A stretch of DNA of 64,000 bases from Parachlamydia acanthamoebae (GTDB lineage: Bacteria; Chlamydiota; Chlamydiia; Chlamydiales; Parachlamydiaceae): positions 29,131 through 93,130 of the forward strand of contig NZ_BAWW01000057.1 of the NCBI RefSeq assembly GCF_000875975.1, in the 5' to 3' direction. Below the pieces are notes generated by a model, which was given only the letters and a program-made list of their open reading frames with translations, made no database searches and was not told the origin of the DNA. Positions 18,894 to 28,391 of the stretch are shown here, piece after piece. A program made the position numbers and the translations under genes. Within the stretch, counting starts at the first letter, position 1. Every line of letters begins with the position of its first letter.

Positions 18894-18968
18894 AACCCAA
18901 AATTGGCTAAAATAGGGGGCAATTCCAACCAAAAAATGGCTAAAATTGGGTGCAAAAATAACCAAAAA
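18894..18968. repeat. 33-base imperfect tandem repeats upstream of the AAA ATPase gene
   Basis: AACC-led units begin at 18894, 18927 and 18960, exactly 33 bases apart. Units 1 and 2 share AAAATTGGCTAAAAT / AAAAATGGCTAAAAT followed by GGGnGCAA. The third is cut short by the gene's ribosome site. The position just before the start codon suggests an operator or a duplication scar. Confidence 0.7.
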
Positions 18969-18978
18969 GAGATTTTTT

Positions 18979-20310
18979 ATGAAAAGGACGCTTGAGGCTG
19001 AGTTAATTGCATGGAAAGATAGAGGGGAGCATCTTCCTATTCTTTTGCGAGGAGCACGACAAGTCGGAAAAAGTTATTTAGTTGAAGATTTTGGTAAAAC
19101 CTATTTTGAGGATATCGCGATTGTTGATTTTGAAAATCGACCAGAGTTAAGAATCGCATTTAATACAAGAGAACCTAAAGAAATTTTGTCGCGTTTAGAA
19201 ATCGCTCTGCAAAAAAAAATAAAGGAAAAAACAACTCTTCTTTTTCTTGATGAAATTCAATCATGCCCAGAGGCGCTCATCTCTTTGAGATATTTTAAAG
19301 AGCAGATGCCAAATCTTCATGTGATAGCAGCCGGCTCTCTCCTTGAATTTTTGCTACACAATGAAAACTTTAGTTTTCCTGTTGGACGAGTTGAATTTCT
19401 TTATTTGCACCCTCTTTCTTTTATAGAATATCTTCAAGAAGCTGCTCCCATTTTAGCGACCCGACTCAAAGAATATAACCTCGATCACATACCGAGTGAA
19501 TTAGAGCACCAAGAATTTTTAAAATGGGTAAGACGTTATCTTTTTATAGGTGGAATGCCAGCTGCGGTAAAAGCGAGTTTGAGTCAAACAACATTCTATG
19601 ATTCGCAAAGAGTTCATGAGAGAATTCTTCAGGCTTATGAAAGTGATTTTGGCAAGTATGCTAAGCACGTGCAGCATAAATATTTGCATGCTATTTTTCA
19701 AAAGGCTCCATCTGTTGTTGGACAAATATTAAAATATAGCCGTATTCATGAAGATATTCGATCTAGAGAGTTAAAGCCCGCTCTCGAACTTCTTTACAGA
19801 GCTGGGCTTATTCAGCGCATATTTGCAACCACAGCTGCAGGCCTGCCTCTTCATGCCCATATTAAAAGTGAACGATTTAAGTTATTGTATTTGGATGTTG
19901 GATTGCTCCAGACAGCGACAAAAACCGATGCGACGCAATTTTTTGAGCAAGAGATCATGCAAATTAATTCAGGCATGGTTGCTGAGCAGTTTGTGGGACA
20001 AGAACTTCTTGCTTATTCTGCGCCTTATCAAAATGCACCCCTTCTTTTTTGGGAGCGAATGACGGGGGGATTGGCAGAGGTTGATTTTGTTGAGACTATT
20101 AAAGCAAATGTGATTCCAATTGAGGTAAAAGCAGGGGCAACAGGTACATTGCGATCGTTGCACGTTTTTCTCAATGAAAAAAATAGTCCATTAGGTGTAA
20201 GAATCGGAGAAAATCCTCTCTCCTTCCATCAAAAGGTTCTGTCGATTCCCTTCTACTTAGTAAATTCCATCGATTCCTTAGTTACTCAGGCATTGTCAAG
20301 GACATTGTGA
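18979..20310 (+). CDS. AAA_14/DUF4143 ATPase with PD-(D/E)XK-like tail
   Basis: 443 residues from ATG 18979, chosen over an in-frame TTG at 18946 that lies inside the repeats; AAAAAGAG precedes it. The Walker A motif is LLRGARQVGKSYLVED, Walker B is LLFLDEIQSCPEAL and sensor 1 is VIAAGSLLEF. DUF4143 follows (FGKYAKHVQHKYLHAIFQ...). The end, GGLAEVDFVE...VIPIEVKAGATG, keeps the E/D/ExK pattern of PD-(D/E)XK nucleases. These proteins are widespread in mobile or accessory DNA and their role is unknown. It overlaps the convergent gene by 29 bases. Confidence 0.85.
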   Translation: MKRTLEAELIAWKDRGEHLPILLRGARQVGKSYLVEDFGKTYFEDIAIVDFENRPELRIAFNTREPKEILSRLEIALQKKIKEKTTLLFLDEIQSCPEALISLRYFKEQMPNLHVIAAGSLLEFLLHNENFSFPVGRVEFLYLHPLSFIEYLQEAAPILATRLKEYNLDHIPSELEHQEFLKWVRRYLFIGGMPAAVKASLSQTTFYDSQRVHERILQAYESDFGKYAKHVQHKYLHAIFQKAPSVVGQILKYSRIHEDIRSRELKPALELLYRAGLIQRIFATTAAGLPLHAHIKSERFKLLYLDVGLLQTATKTDATQFFEQEIMQINSGMVAEQFVGQELLAYSAPYQNAPLLFWERMTGGLAEVDFVETIKANVIPIEVKAGATGTLRSLHVFLNEKNSPLGVRIGENPLSFHQKVLSIPFYLVNSIDSLVTQALSRTL

Positions 20311-20761
20311 GCTTTTTTCGGATTGAAATCACTTTTTCAACTTCGGCAATCTGTTCTCCATGGGTGTCTTTAATGAAAATCTTTTTATTCCAAAGCATTC
20401 GACTTTGTGTTTGAAGGGTGCTTAAAATGGAATCGATCTCTTCTTGAGATAGGGTAAATTCAGCTAAAAGATCTGTGCGTCCTGGCCTGAGGTAGCGAAT
20501 GGTTGCCGATTTATCCCATACCTCATAGTCTGAGCTAAGATTTTTGATAAGCATGATCATATAAAAAGGATCTGCCATCGAGTAAATGGATCCTCCGTAT
20601 TGAGTTCCTACATAATTGGTATTCCAGGATCTTAGAATTAGCTTTGTCACGATGCGACGATAGTCTTTAGCTACTTCGACGATTTTGATTCCTGCGAACA
20701 AAAAGGGGGGCCAAAGATTCCATAATTTGGGTGAAGCCTTTATTTTTCGCATCAGGGCCAT
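20282..20761 (-). CDS. DUF4442 hotdog-fold (thioesterase-like) protein
   Basis: 159 residues. Pattern of the DUF4442/YiiD-like hotdog family: NTNYVGTQYGGSIYSMADPFYMIMLIKNLS with the central hotdog helix, then the strands KSATIRYLRPGRTDLLAEF. Substrate unknown; acyl-CoA or acyl-ACP is typical for the fold. The 3' end overlaps the AAA ATPase gene tail to tail by 29 bases. Confidence 0.7.
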   Translation of the reverse strand: MALMRKIKASPKLWNLWPPFLFAGIKIVEVAKDYRRIVTKLILRSWNTNYVGTQYGGSIYSMADPFYMIMLIKNLSSDYEVWDKSATIRYLRPGRTDLLAEFTLSQEEIDSILSTLQTQSRMLWNKKIFIKDTHGEQIAEVEKVISIRKKLTMSLTMPE

Positions 20762-20828
20762 AAATGATTACCTCAAAAAAAAACAAATGCATATTCTTGC
20801 AACAAATCCCTAAAATTAGGAGACAAAG

Positions 20829-21200
20829 ATGAAGATTCAAGCGATTAAATTATGTTGGGTTGTTGTTTCTAACCTTGAACAAGCCGTTAAATTTTATCAA
20901 GAGTGTTTAGGACTGCAATTGATAGAATGGGATAAGCAATTTGGCTGGGCTGAGTTTGAGGGATATGAAGGAGGAGGACGCCTAGGGGTTGCTCAAGTAA
21001 GTGAATACACGCAAATTCCTGCGGGATCAAATGCGGTTGTAGCTTTAAATGTAGAAGATATAGAGAAAGCTAAAGAGGCCTGCGTGCAGAAAGGGGTGAC
21101 TTGTGTGGGAGATGTGATCGAGGTCCCCGGGCAAGTTAAATTATTGGCTTGTCGTGATCAAGATGGAAATTGGTTTCAATTGGCTCAAGTGCTTTCTTAA
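20829..21200 (+). CDS. VOC (glyoxalase/bleomycin-resistance) family protein
   Basis: 123 residues, a single VOC domain made of two beta-alpha-beta-beta-beta modules: IKLCWVVVSNLEQAVKFYQECLGLQLIEW, then VALNVEDIEKAKEACVQKGVTC and the terminal DQDGNWFQLAQ. The metal-ligand set (usually His/Glu at ends of strands) is only partly recognisable, so the substrate cannot be predicted. AGGAG lies before ATG 20829. Confidence 0.85.
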   Translation: MKIQAIKLCWVVVSNLEQAVKFYQECLGLQLIEWDKQFGWAEFEGYEGGGRLGVAQVSEYTQIPAGSNAVVALNVEDIEKAKEACVQKGVTCVGDVIEVPGQVKLLACRDQDGNWFQLAQVLS

Positions 21201-21215
21201 AACATTTTTTATGGT

Positions 21216-22256
21216 TTAGTTTTCTTTTCGAGCAAAGCGTTCACGTTGAGCCTGAGAGGCAACTCCTCCAAAAATTTGAGCCATTTGTGAGACTCTTCCA
21301 GGAGTTGCGGGAGGTTGATTCACATCGTTTGCACCTAGATCATGCAGTGATCCTGTTCTTGGACTACTAGAACCTGGTATTACGGATTGCGATGTAGAGC
21401 TTGAAGGCGGAGAAGAAGAAAAACCTGAACCGACTCTGCTGTGATCTTCATGTTCATTAGGATCGTAGTCACGCTCGGATGCTTTCCATTCATCCTCAGT
21501 GCAGCACCCTCCCTCTTGGGCTTGCTGATCACGTACAGCAGGGTCTTCAATGACATGTGGTGGGTCTTTTTCAGCCTGGCGTTCTTTAACGCCATCGATT
21601 TTTTTCTTTACCTTTTCTCCAAAAGGACCTTCAGGCTTAAAGTTTGTGATCTCTTCTGGTGGGACATGATTCAAGCCTCGTTGGACGCTCTTTAACGTTG
21701 CTTTATCCAAGCCTGTGGTAGAGTCATTTGGTGTGTAAATCACCGCGGGAGCTGTAGGAGGGGCTGGAATTAAAAAAACTCTACCGCCAGAATGACAAAG
21801 AACAAGGCTTTGCCCAGATTTTGCAGCATTAAAACGTTTCTCTTGCAATCCCCAGCTATAAATTTTAAACAAATTATTGAGACCGATTTCAAGCTTAGTT
21901 CCCTTAAAAACCTTGATGATGGTTTGTATTTGGTTGTAACACTTTTCAAAATTTTCGATGTCTGCTGGAGTGATGTTTGTCAATTTGGAAAACTTTTCCA
22001 ATTCTAAATCAAATTGGTGCGCACATTCCTTGCGTAAACATTTTTGAATGGTGCTGGTTCGCAAAAATTGAAAATGTTGAAAAAAATGTGCAATACGATG
22101 GGCTAATCGAGAGAAAGGATCTAAAATAGAGCCTTTTTTCAAAGGAATAAAGCGGCGAATTTCTTCTAGTTGCTTCAAATGGTATTTCTTCACAAGGTAT
22201 TCTGGCACGGTGTTTTGTGCAATAGCAGAGGTGTTAGGGAATGCTAACTCTGACAT
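21216..22256 (-). CDS. Hypothetical lineage-specific protein with low-complexity tail
   Basis: 346 residues; family not recognised, no signal peptide. The N-terminal ~120 residues are helical and basic (FSRLAHRIAHFFQHFQFLRTSTIQ). The C-terminal third is disordered, with Asp/Glu/His-rich and serine-rich stretches (SGFSSSPPSSSTSQS). This composition, plus absence of homologous enzyme motifs, is common in chlamydial secreted proteins, but nothing proves export. Confidence 0.55.
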   Translation of the reverse strand: MSELAFPNTSAIAQNTVPEYLVKKYHLKQLEEIRRFIPLKKGSILDPFSRLAHRIAHFFQHFQFLRTSTIQKCLRKECAHQFDLELEKFSKLTNITPADIENFEKCYNQIQTIIKVFKGTKLEIGLNNLFKIYSWGLQEKRFNAAKSGQSLVLCHSGGRVFLIPAPPTAPAVIYTPNDSTTGLDKATLKSVQRGLNHVPPEEITNFKPEGPFGEKVKKKIDGVKERQAEKDPPHVIEDPAVRDQQAQEGGCCTEDEWKASERDYDPNEHEDHSRVGSGFSSSPPSSSTSQSVIPGSSSPRTGSLHDLGANDVNQPPATPGRVSQMAQIFGGVASQAQRERFARKEN

Positions 22257-22424
22257 AGAATGTCCTTATTTGTGATTCAATAAAGAAGCGACTTGTTTTC
22301 TAACTAAAAGAACTTTTTAGAATTATTAAGTAGGATCAATTCTAACGAGAAACCAAATTAATCGGTAGGTTTTTTTAATGACTTTAAAAACAATTTTAAA
22401 AAGGAGTTGATCGATAGATTTTTA

Positions 22425-22453
22425 TTGTCAATCGGGGCGTGAAGTCGTACTAT
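22425..22453 (+). promoter_or_regulatory. Candidate promoter for sppA
   Basis: TTGTCA (22425-22430), a 17-base spacer, then TACTAT (22448-22453). It lies 35 bases upstream of the sppA start. Confidence 0.4.
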
Positions 22454-22487
22454 CTTGTCAAACGAATATCGTTAATAGGAGTGATGC

Positions 22488-23522
22488 ATGCAAGAATCTG
22501 TTTTCGTTTCGGGATTCCGAACCTTTATTATCGCCTTTTGCAAAATTTTTGGGGTCTTACTGGGTGTTCTTTTGGCAATCAGTGCCTTTTCTCTATTTGA
22601 ATCTAAAGAAAGTGAAATTACAAGCGAATATTCTTTGGAAATAGCACCGAATGCGAAAAACGTGCGTACCGCACTTTCTAGTACGGCTCCTGTCGTGCTC
22701 GTTTTGCCCATTGATGGATTGATTGGTGGTGAATCATTAAACGCAAAAACAGTTCGCCAACAATTGATCGAATCCCGCGAAGGGACATTGAGTAACAATC
22801 GCGTTAAAGCCATTTTTTTAGAGATTAATACTCCGGGGGGAACCGTTTTTGATGCCGATGGCATTTATCGTTCTTTGAAGGCTTACAAAAAAGAATTTGA
22901 TGTCCCGGTATTTGCTTATGTGGACGGATTGTGTGCTTCGGGTGGAATGTATGTCGCTTCTGCTGCTGATAAAGTTTATGCGAGTGATGTGAGCTTGGTC
23001 GGGAGTGTCGGAGTGATCACATCTTCTTATTTGAATCTTTCTCAGCTTTTAGATAAAATTGGCGTGCAATCGTTGACTCTTTCTGCAGGCAAAGGCAAGG
23101 ATGAATTAAATCCTTTACGTCCTTGGAAGCCTGGAGAACAAGACAAAATGCAAGGCCTCATTAATTTTTATTATCAGCATTTTGTGGGGGTGGTGACGGC
23201 AAATCGTCCCCAGTTAAACAAAGAAAAGTTGGTTGATGAATATGGCGCTTCGGTTTTTCCAGCGGATGAAGCCTTTGCGAAAGGATATATTGATGGGAGT
23301 GGATTTAGCCGGGGAGAGACTTTAAAAGCACTTCTTAAACAGATTGGAATTGAAGATGATTTCTATCAGGTAATGAAATTCCAAGGGAAAAATTGGTTTT
23401 CACAAATTTTTAGTGAAACAAATGCTTTAGCATCGGGTTCGATTCAACTGCGATTACCACAAGAATTGGATGCTAAATTTTCAAATCAACCTCTATATCT
23501 TTACCATCCTGACGCAAAATAA
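22488..23522 (+). CDS. sppA: Signal peptide peptidase, S49 family (SppA/SohB type)
   Basis: 344 residues. An N-terminal membrane anchor (residues ~8-36) is followed by one S49 protease domain. The nucleophile is the Ser of DGLCASGGMYVASAAD (about residue 151). The general-base Lys is in SAGKGKDELNP (about residue 204). This single-domain size matches SohB/short SppA rather than the double-domain E. coli SppA. It degrades leftover signal peptides in the membrane. It is followed by polA, coaE and rho, the same order as in Chlamydia. Confidence 0.92.
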   Translation: MQESVFVSGFRTFIIAFCKIFGVLLGVLLAISAFSLFESKESEITSEYSLEIAPNAKNVRTALSSTAPVVLVLPIDGLIGGESLNAKTVRQQLIESREGTLSNNRVKAIFLEINTPGGTVFDADGIYRSLKAYKKEFDVPVFAYVDGLCASGGMYVASAADKVYASDVSLVGSVGVITSSYLNLSQLLDKIGVQSLTLSAGKGKDELNPLRPWKPGEQDKMQGLINFYYQHFVGVVTANRPQLNKEKLVDEYGASVFPADEAFAKGYIDGSGFSRGETLKALLKQIGIEDDFYQVMKFQGKNWFSQIFSETNALASGSIQLRLPQELDAKFSNQPLYLYHPDAK

Positions 23523-23540
23523 ATAATTCAGATCTTTTAT

Positions 23541-23570
23541 CCCCCAAAGAGACTCTTTGGGGGTAATCTT
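23541..23570 (+). terminator. Hairpin between sppA and polA
   Basis: CCCCCAAAGA (23541-23550), loop GAC, TCTTTGGGGG (23554-23563), then TAATCTTTAA. The stem is perfect and 10 bp long, but the T tract is weak, so it may attenuate rather than stop transcription. Its right arm could also hide the polA ribosome site. Confidence 0.65.
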
Positions 23571-23572
23571 TA

Positions 23573-26263
23573 ATGCGTGGTTCTTATAATATGCACAATC
23601 TCTATGTTCTCGATGCTTCAGGTTTTTTATATCGTTCTTATTTCGCGATTCGGAATATGACTAATAAGCAGGGAGAATCCACAAATGCTCTCTATGGTTT
23701 TATTCGTTCTGTATTGAAATTATTTAAAGACTTCAATCCTGAACATCTTGTTTGTGTGTTTGACGGACCTAATAATGCCAAAAAGCGGTTAGAGTTATAT
23801 CCAAATTACAAAGCACACCGCTCAGCCATGCCTTCTGATTTACGCTATCAAATTGAATGGGCGCAAGATTTTTGCTCTCTGATGGGAATCCCTTATCTCT
23901 CCGTTCCTGAAGTAGAAGCTGACGATACAATGGGAACTGTTGCAAAATGGGCCGAACAGCAAGGCGCGATTACATATCTTTGTACAAGCGATAAAGATAT
24001 GGCGCAACTTGTCAATCCGCATGTTTTTCTTCTGAATACACACAAAGATAACACGATTTTAGACGCCGCGAGTATTGAAAAAGAGTGGGGTGTTCCTCCT
24101 AGTCAAATGGTTGATTTATTAGCCATGACGGGTGATGCTTCTGACAATATTCCGGGCTTGACAGGATTTGGCGAAAAAACGGCCGCCGCTTTGCTTCGGC
24201 AATTTGGTTCTCTCGACTATATTTTAGCTCATCCAGAAGAAGTTCCTGGCAAAAAGAAGCAGGAAACTCTTCAAACAGAGGCCGATCTTGCGCGCATAAG
24301 CCGAGACTTAGTCACAATCGATTTGAGCGTTGAGATTCCACAAGAGATTGCATTTTATAAAAAAACGGATCCGGTAATAGACCCTTTAAAAACGTTTTAT
24401 GCTCGCATGAATTTTAATTCTTTGCTGCGTGAACTAGGACAAGAAGAGCCAGTGGAAGCAGCCGTTGAGGCAGAAAAGGAAACGGTTGAATACGTGCTTG
24501 TCGATGAACCGGAGGCTTTTGATGCGCTTCTCAAAAATCTTTCTTCCGAAAAACAGATTTGTTTTGATACCGAAACAACCGATATACAGCCGCTAAAAGC
24601 AGAACTTGTCGGAATTGGTTTTGGAATTCATCCTAAAAAAGCTTGGTATGTGCCTTTAAATGGAAAACTTGGGAAGCAGCGTGTTCTAGAGGGGGTAAAG
24701 CCTCTGTTTGAAAACTCGGCAATTGGTTTCTACGGGCATAATGTGAAATATGATTGGCATGTTTTGCAAAACGAAGGCATTCAGATTCAAAATATCTGTT
24801 TTGATACCATTCTCGCCTCTTATATTTTAAATGCGCATAGTCGACAACATTCTTTAGAAGTTTTAGCTTTAGAGTATTTTGGAAAAGTGACGATTCCGAT
24901 TAGTGAACTGATCGGGAAAGGAAAAAATGTATTGAGCATGCGTGATGTGCCCATTGAGCGGGTTACAGAATATTGCTGTGAAGATGTCGATTTTACTTGT
25001 CGCTTAAAAGAAGTGCTTGAAAAGCAATTAAAGGAACGAGATCTTTTGAATTTATATCATCAAATTGAACTGCCTTTACTCGTTGTGCTTGCTAAAATGG
25101 AGCGGAGGGGAATTTATGTCGATATTCCTTATTTAGAGCTGCTTTCGAAAGAGCTTACGCAAGAATTAAAAACCTTGCAAGAGTCGATTTATACGATGGC
25201 CGGAGAGGAGTTCAATTTAAATTCTCCCAAACAAGTGAGTGAATTGTTATTTATTAAGCTAGGAATCCCGGCTCCAAAAAAAACGGCTACGGGACATTCG
25301 ACTAGTGCAGAAGTTCTAGAATTTTTGAAAAATGACTATCCATTGGCAGGTAAAATTCTAGAATATCGCCTTTTAGAGAAATTGCGATCCACTTATGTTG
25401 ATGCTCTTCCTTCACAAGTGATTCCTCGAACGCATCGTATTCATTCCACTTTTAATCAATCTGTTGCGGCTACTGGACGCCTTTCTTCTCAAGATCCCAA
25501 TCTTCAAAACATTCCAATACGAACAGAAGAAGGCCGAAAAATTCGAGGGGCTTTTCGACCAGAAAAAGAAGGGTGGAGCTTTCTTTCGGCTGACTATTCT
25601 CAAATAGAACTACGTCTTTTGGCTCATCTGAGCCAGGATCCAGTTTTAATGGCGGCTTTTCAAAATAATGAAGATATTCACACATATACAGCAGCTTCCA
25701 TGTTTGAGATCCCTTTGGAGCAAGTGTCAAAAGAACAACGTTATCAAGCAAAAGCGATTAATTTTGGAATTATTTATGGGCAGCAAGCCTTTGGATTGGC
25801 GCGCGAGTTAGGGATCGAAGTCAAACAAGCTTCAAAATTTATCACCATGTACTTTCAGCGTTACCCTAAAATAAAAGAGTATCTGGATCAGAGCAAAGAA
25901 AATGCACGTGCCACGGGAAAGTCTGTTACGTTGACTGGGAGAGAGCGAATTATTCCTGAAATTTTAAGTAAAAATATGCAGATTCGGGCTGCAGCTGAAC
26001 GGCTGGCAGTTAACACTCCTTTACAAGGAACGGCTGCAGATTTAATTAAAATGGCGATGCTGAAAATGGACGAAGAAATTGAAAAACAGCATTTAAAAGG
26101 GTTCATGATTTTACAAATTCACGATGAATTGATTTTTGAAATTCCAGATGAAGAAATTTCACTTTTTTCTCAATTGGTTCCAGAGGTTATGCAAAGCGTT
26201 ATGTTATTAAATGTTCCTTTAGTTGTTGACATCAATATTGGCAAAAATTGGAAAGAATGTTAA
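23573..26263 (+). CDS. polA: DNA polymerase I
   Basis: 896 residues, three domains. The 5'-nuclease is residues ~7-290. The 3'-5' exonuclease has all motifs (CFDTETTD; GHNVKYDWHVL; YCCEDVDF), so proofreading is probably active. The polymerase has motif A (LSADYSQIELRLLAH), motif B (RYQAKAINFGIIYGQ) and motif C (LQIHDELIFEIP). Family alignment starts at MHNLYVLDASG (ATG 23591). ATG 23573 is kept because a GGGGG run sits 9 bases before it, but either could be right. It overlaps coaE by a few bases. Confidence 0.97.
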   Translation: MRGSYNMHNLYVLDASGFLYRSYFAIRNMTNKQGESTNALYGFIRSVLKLFKDFNPEHLVCVFDGPNNAKKRLELYPNYKAHRSAMPSDLRYQIEWAQDFCSLMGIPYLSVPEVEADDTMGTVAKWAEQQGAITYLCTSDKDMAQLVNPHVFLLNTHKDNTILDAASIEKEWGVPPSQMVDLLAMTGDASDNIPGLTGFGEKTAAALLRQFGSLDYILAHPEEVPGKKKQETLQTEADLARISRDLVTIDLSVEIPQEIAFYKKTDPVIDPLKTFYARMNFNSLLRELGQEEPVEAAVEAEKETVEYVLVDEPEAFDALLKNLSSEKQICFDTETTDIQPLKAELVGIGFGIHPKKAWYVPLNGKLGKQRVLEGVKPLFENSAIGFYGHNVKYDWHVLQNEGIQIQNICFDTILASYILNAHSRQHSLEVLALEYFGKVTIPISELIGKGKNVLSMRDVPIERVTEYCCEDVDFTCRLKEVLEKQLKERDLLNLYHQIELPLLVVLAKMERRGIYVDIPYLELLSKELTQELKTLQESIYTMAGEEFNLNSPKQVSELLFIKLGIPAPKKTATGHSTSAEVLEFLKNDYPLAGKILEYRLLEKLRSTYVDALPSQVIPRTHRIHSTFNQSVAATGRLSSQDPNLQNIPIRTEEGRKIRGAFRPEKEGWSFLSADYSQIELRLLAHLSQDPVLMAAFQNNEDIHTYTAASMFEIPLEQVSKEQRYQAKAINFGIIYGQQAFGLARELGIEVKQASKFITMYFQRYPKIKEYLDQSKENARATGKSVTLTGRERIIPEILSKNMQIRAAAERLAVNTPLQGTAADLIKMAMLKMDEEIEKQHLKGFMILQIHDELIFEIPDEEISLFSQLVPEVMQSVMLLNVPLVVDINIGKNWKEC

Positions 26264-26859
26264 AATATAGAAAAATAGCTGTAACAGGCGGTCTTTCTTC
26301 TGGCAAATCATCGGTTTGTCGTTTCTTTAAGGACCTCGGTGCATATGTGGTCAGCGCCGATTTAATTGTCCATCAACTTCTATCTCCAGAAACAGCCCCA
26401 GGTCAAAAAGTAATTCATCTTTTGGGGGAGGAGATCTTAGTTGATCGCCAGATCGATCGTTCTAAAGTCGCCCAAAAGGTTTTTAATAATCCGGAGCTTT
26501 TAAAATCATTAGAAAAAATTTTGCACCCAGCTGTGTGGGATGAAATCGAAAGAAGCTATCAAACTGCCTACCGCGAACAGAACACTTCCCTCTTTGTGGC
26601 AGAGATCCCTTTACTTTTCGAAGCTGGAGCCGAAAACATATACGACAGCACAATTGCTATTCTGGCCGATCCCAAAGTATCACAGCAACATTTTATGGAT
26701 GCAACAGGTTTAGATGCCATCGCCTATGAAAAACGGATGGCCCAACAGCTGTCTCCCTACGAGAAAGCACACAGAGCTGATTATGTGATTATCAACAACG
26801 GCAATCTGGTTGATGTGCAGGAGATGGTAAAAATACTTTTTGATCAATTAACTCAATAA
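26257..26859 (+). CDS. coaE: Dephospho-CoA kinase
   Basis: About 200 residues; last step of CoA synthesis (phosphorylates the 3'-OH of dephospho-CoA). P-loop VTGGLSSGKSSVCRFF, then GAYVVSADLIVHQLL and ELPL-like VAEIPLLFEAG. ATG 26257 lies inside the polA stop region (GAATGTTAA), so translation is coupled. A TTG 9 bases earlier is an unlikely alternative. It sits in the conserved polA-coaE-rho string. Confidence 0.94.
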   Translation: MLKYRKIAVTGGLSSGKSSVCRFFKDLGAYVVSADLIVHQLLSPETAPGQKVIHLLGEEILVDRQIDRSKVAQKVFNNPELLKSLEKILHPAVWDEIERSYQTAYREQNTSLFVAEIPLLFEAGAENIYDSTIAILADPKVSQQHFMDATGLDAIAYEKRMAQQLSPYEKAHRADYVIINNGNLVDVQEMVKILFDQLTQ

Positions 26860-26886
26860 CCCTTCACTTAGGAGTCCGATTCTTTC

Positions 26887-28266
26887 ATGAATCCCGAAAA
26901 TACTCAAGAAGAGACCTCGCCTGAGATCCTCTCAGCCGATAAAATGACTACAACCGAAAACTCTCAAAACGAAGTCTCTTCCTCAAAAGAACAGGAGCCG
27001 GTCGTTGGAGAAATTACGCGTATTGCTGATATCCAGCGAATGAATATCGATCAGCTTAATCAATATGGTAAGAAAATTGGATTAAAGCATTTAGGTTCTT
27101 TGACAAAATCTCAAATGGTTTTCGAGATTGTAAAAGCAATTTCTGAAAATCCCAATGAGATTCTTTATGGCGAAGGAGTCTTGGAAGTTCTACCAGATGG
27201 TTTCGGATTTCTTCGTTCAACAAACTACAACTATCTTCCATCTGCAGAAGATATCTACGTTTCACCCGCACAAATCCGCCGTTTTGACTTGAAAAAAGGG
27301 GATACTGTTTGCGGAACAATTCGTCCTCCAAAAGATAAAGAAAAATACTTTGCGCTTCTAAAAGTTGATAAAATCAACGGAAAGTCCCCAGAAAAAGCAC
27401 GTGAAAGAATTTTATTTGAAAACTTGACACCGCTTTATCCAAATGAGCGTATGGTGATGGAGACGACTAAAGACAAGCTTTCTACTCGAGTGCTTGATCT
27501 CGCTGCACCAATCGGTAAAGGGCAGCGTGGACTTATTGTTGCGCCTCCTCGTTCCGGAAAAACGATGGTGCTGCAAGCCATGGCGAATGCGATTGCTATA
27601 AATAATCCTGAAATTGTGCTTATCGTGCTGTTGATTGACGAACGCCCTGAAGAAGTGACGGATATGCAACGGATCGTGAAAGGTGAAGTCATTTCGTCTA
27701 CCTTTGATGAACCTCCTGAAAGACACGTGCAAGTTGCTGAAATGGCCATTGAAAAAGCCAGAAGACTTGTTGAGCATGGTCGGGATGTTGTGATTCTTTT
27801 GGATTCGATTACTCGCTTGGCGAGAGCTTACAACACCATTCAGCCGCACTCCGGAAAGATCTTGACAGGTGGTATCGATGCGAATGCTCTTCATAAACCT
27901 AAACGATTCTTTGGAGCTGCTAGAAACATTGAGCAGGGTGGATCTTTAACAATCATCGCAACGGCTCTAATTGAAACAGGTTCTCGTATGGATGAAGTGA
28001 TCTTTGAAGAATTCAAAGGCACAGGTAACATGGAGCTCGTCCTAGATCGTCGTCTAGCTGATCGTCGTCTTTATCCTGCAATTGATCTAATTAAGAGTGG
28101 AACACGTAAAGAAGAGCTTCTTTACCATCCAAACGAATTAGAGAAAATCTATTTATTGCGTCAAGCTGTTGCAGATTTAGCTGCAGTCGATGCGATGAAT
28201 TTATTGCTCGGACGCCTAAAGAAAACAAATAGCAACGTCGAATTCCTTCTTTCAATGAAAGAGTAA
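26887..28266 (+). CDS. rho: Transcription termination factor Rho
   Basis: 459-residue hexameric RNA helicase. After an acidic/Ser-rich leader (~45 residues) come the Rho N-terminal helical domain ([20 protein letters not shown]), the RNA-binding cold-shock domain ([13 protein letters not shown]...[11 protein letters not shown]) and the RecA-type motor ([45 protein letters not shown]). TAGGAGT precedes the ATG. The gene ends with a strong terminator, closing the sppA-polA-coaE-rho block. Confidence 0.98.
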   Translation: MNPENTQEETSPEILSADKMTTTENSQNEVSSSKEQEPVVGEITRIADIQRMNIDQLNQYGKKIGLKHLGSLTKSQMVFEIVKAISENPNEILYGEGVLEVLPDGFGFLRSTNYNYLPSAEDIYVSPAQIRRFDLKKGDTVCGTIRPPKDKEKYFALLKVDKINGKSPEKARERILFENLTPLYPNERMVMETTKDKLSTRVLDLAAPIGKGQRGLIVAPPRSGKTMVLQAMANAIAINNPEIVLIVLLIDERPEEVTDMQRIVKGEVISSTFDEPPERHVQVAEMAIEKARRLVEHGRDVVILLDSITRLARAYNTIQPHSGKILTGGIDANALHKPKRFFGAARNIEQGGSLTIIATALIETGSRMDEVIFEEFKGTGNMELVLDRRLADRRLYPAIDLIKSGTRKEELLYHPNELEKIYLLRQAVADLAAVDAMNLLLGRLKKTNSNVEFLLSMKE

Positions 28267-28278
28267 TTGAATTCATTT

Positions 28279-28310
28279 GAGGGCTTCATCAGACAGATGA
28301 AGCCTCTTTT
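28279..28310 (+). terminator. Rho-independent terminator after rho
   Basis: GAGGGCTTCATC (28279-28290), loop AGACA, GATGAAGCCTC (28296-28306), then TTTT. It starts 12 bases after the rho stop. Confidence 0.85.
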
Positions 28311-28391
28311 CACAAAATTCTTGATTTCGTTTCTCTGATCGACTAACAATAGTTTAAGTAATAGTGAATTTTTAATAATCTGAAGTGTAGG

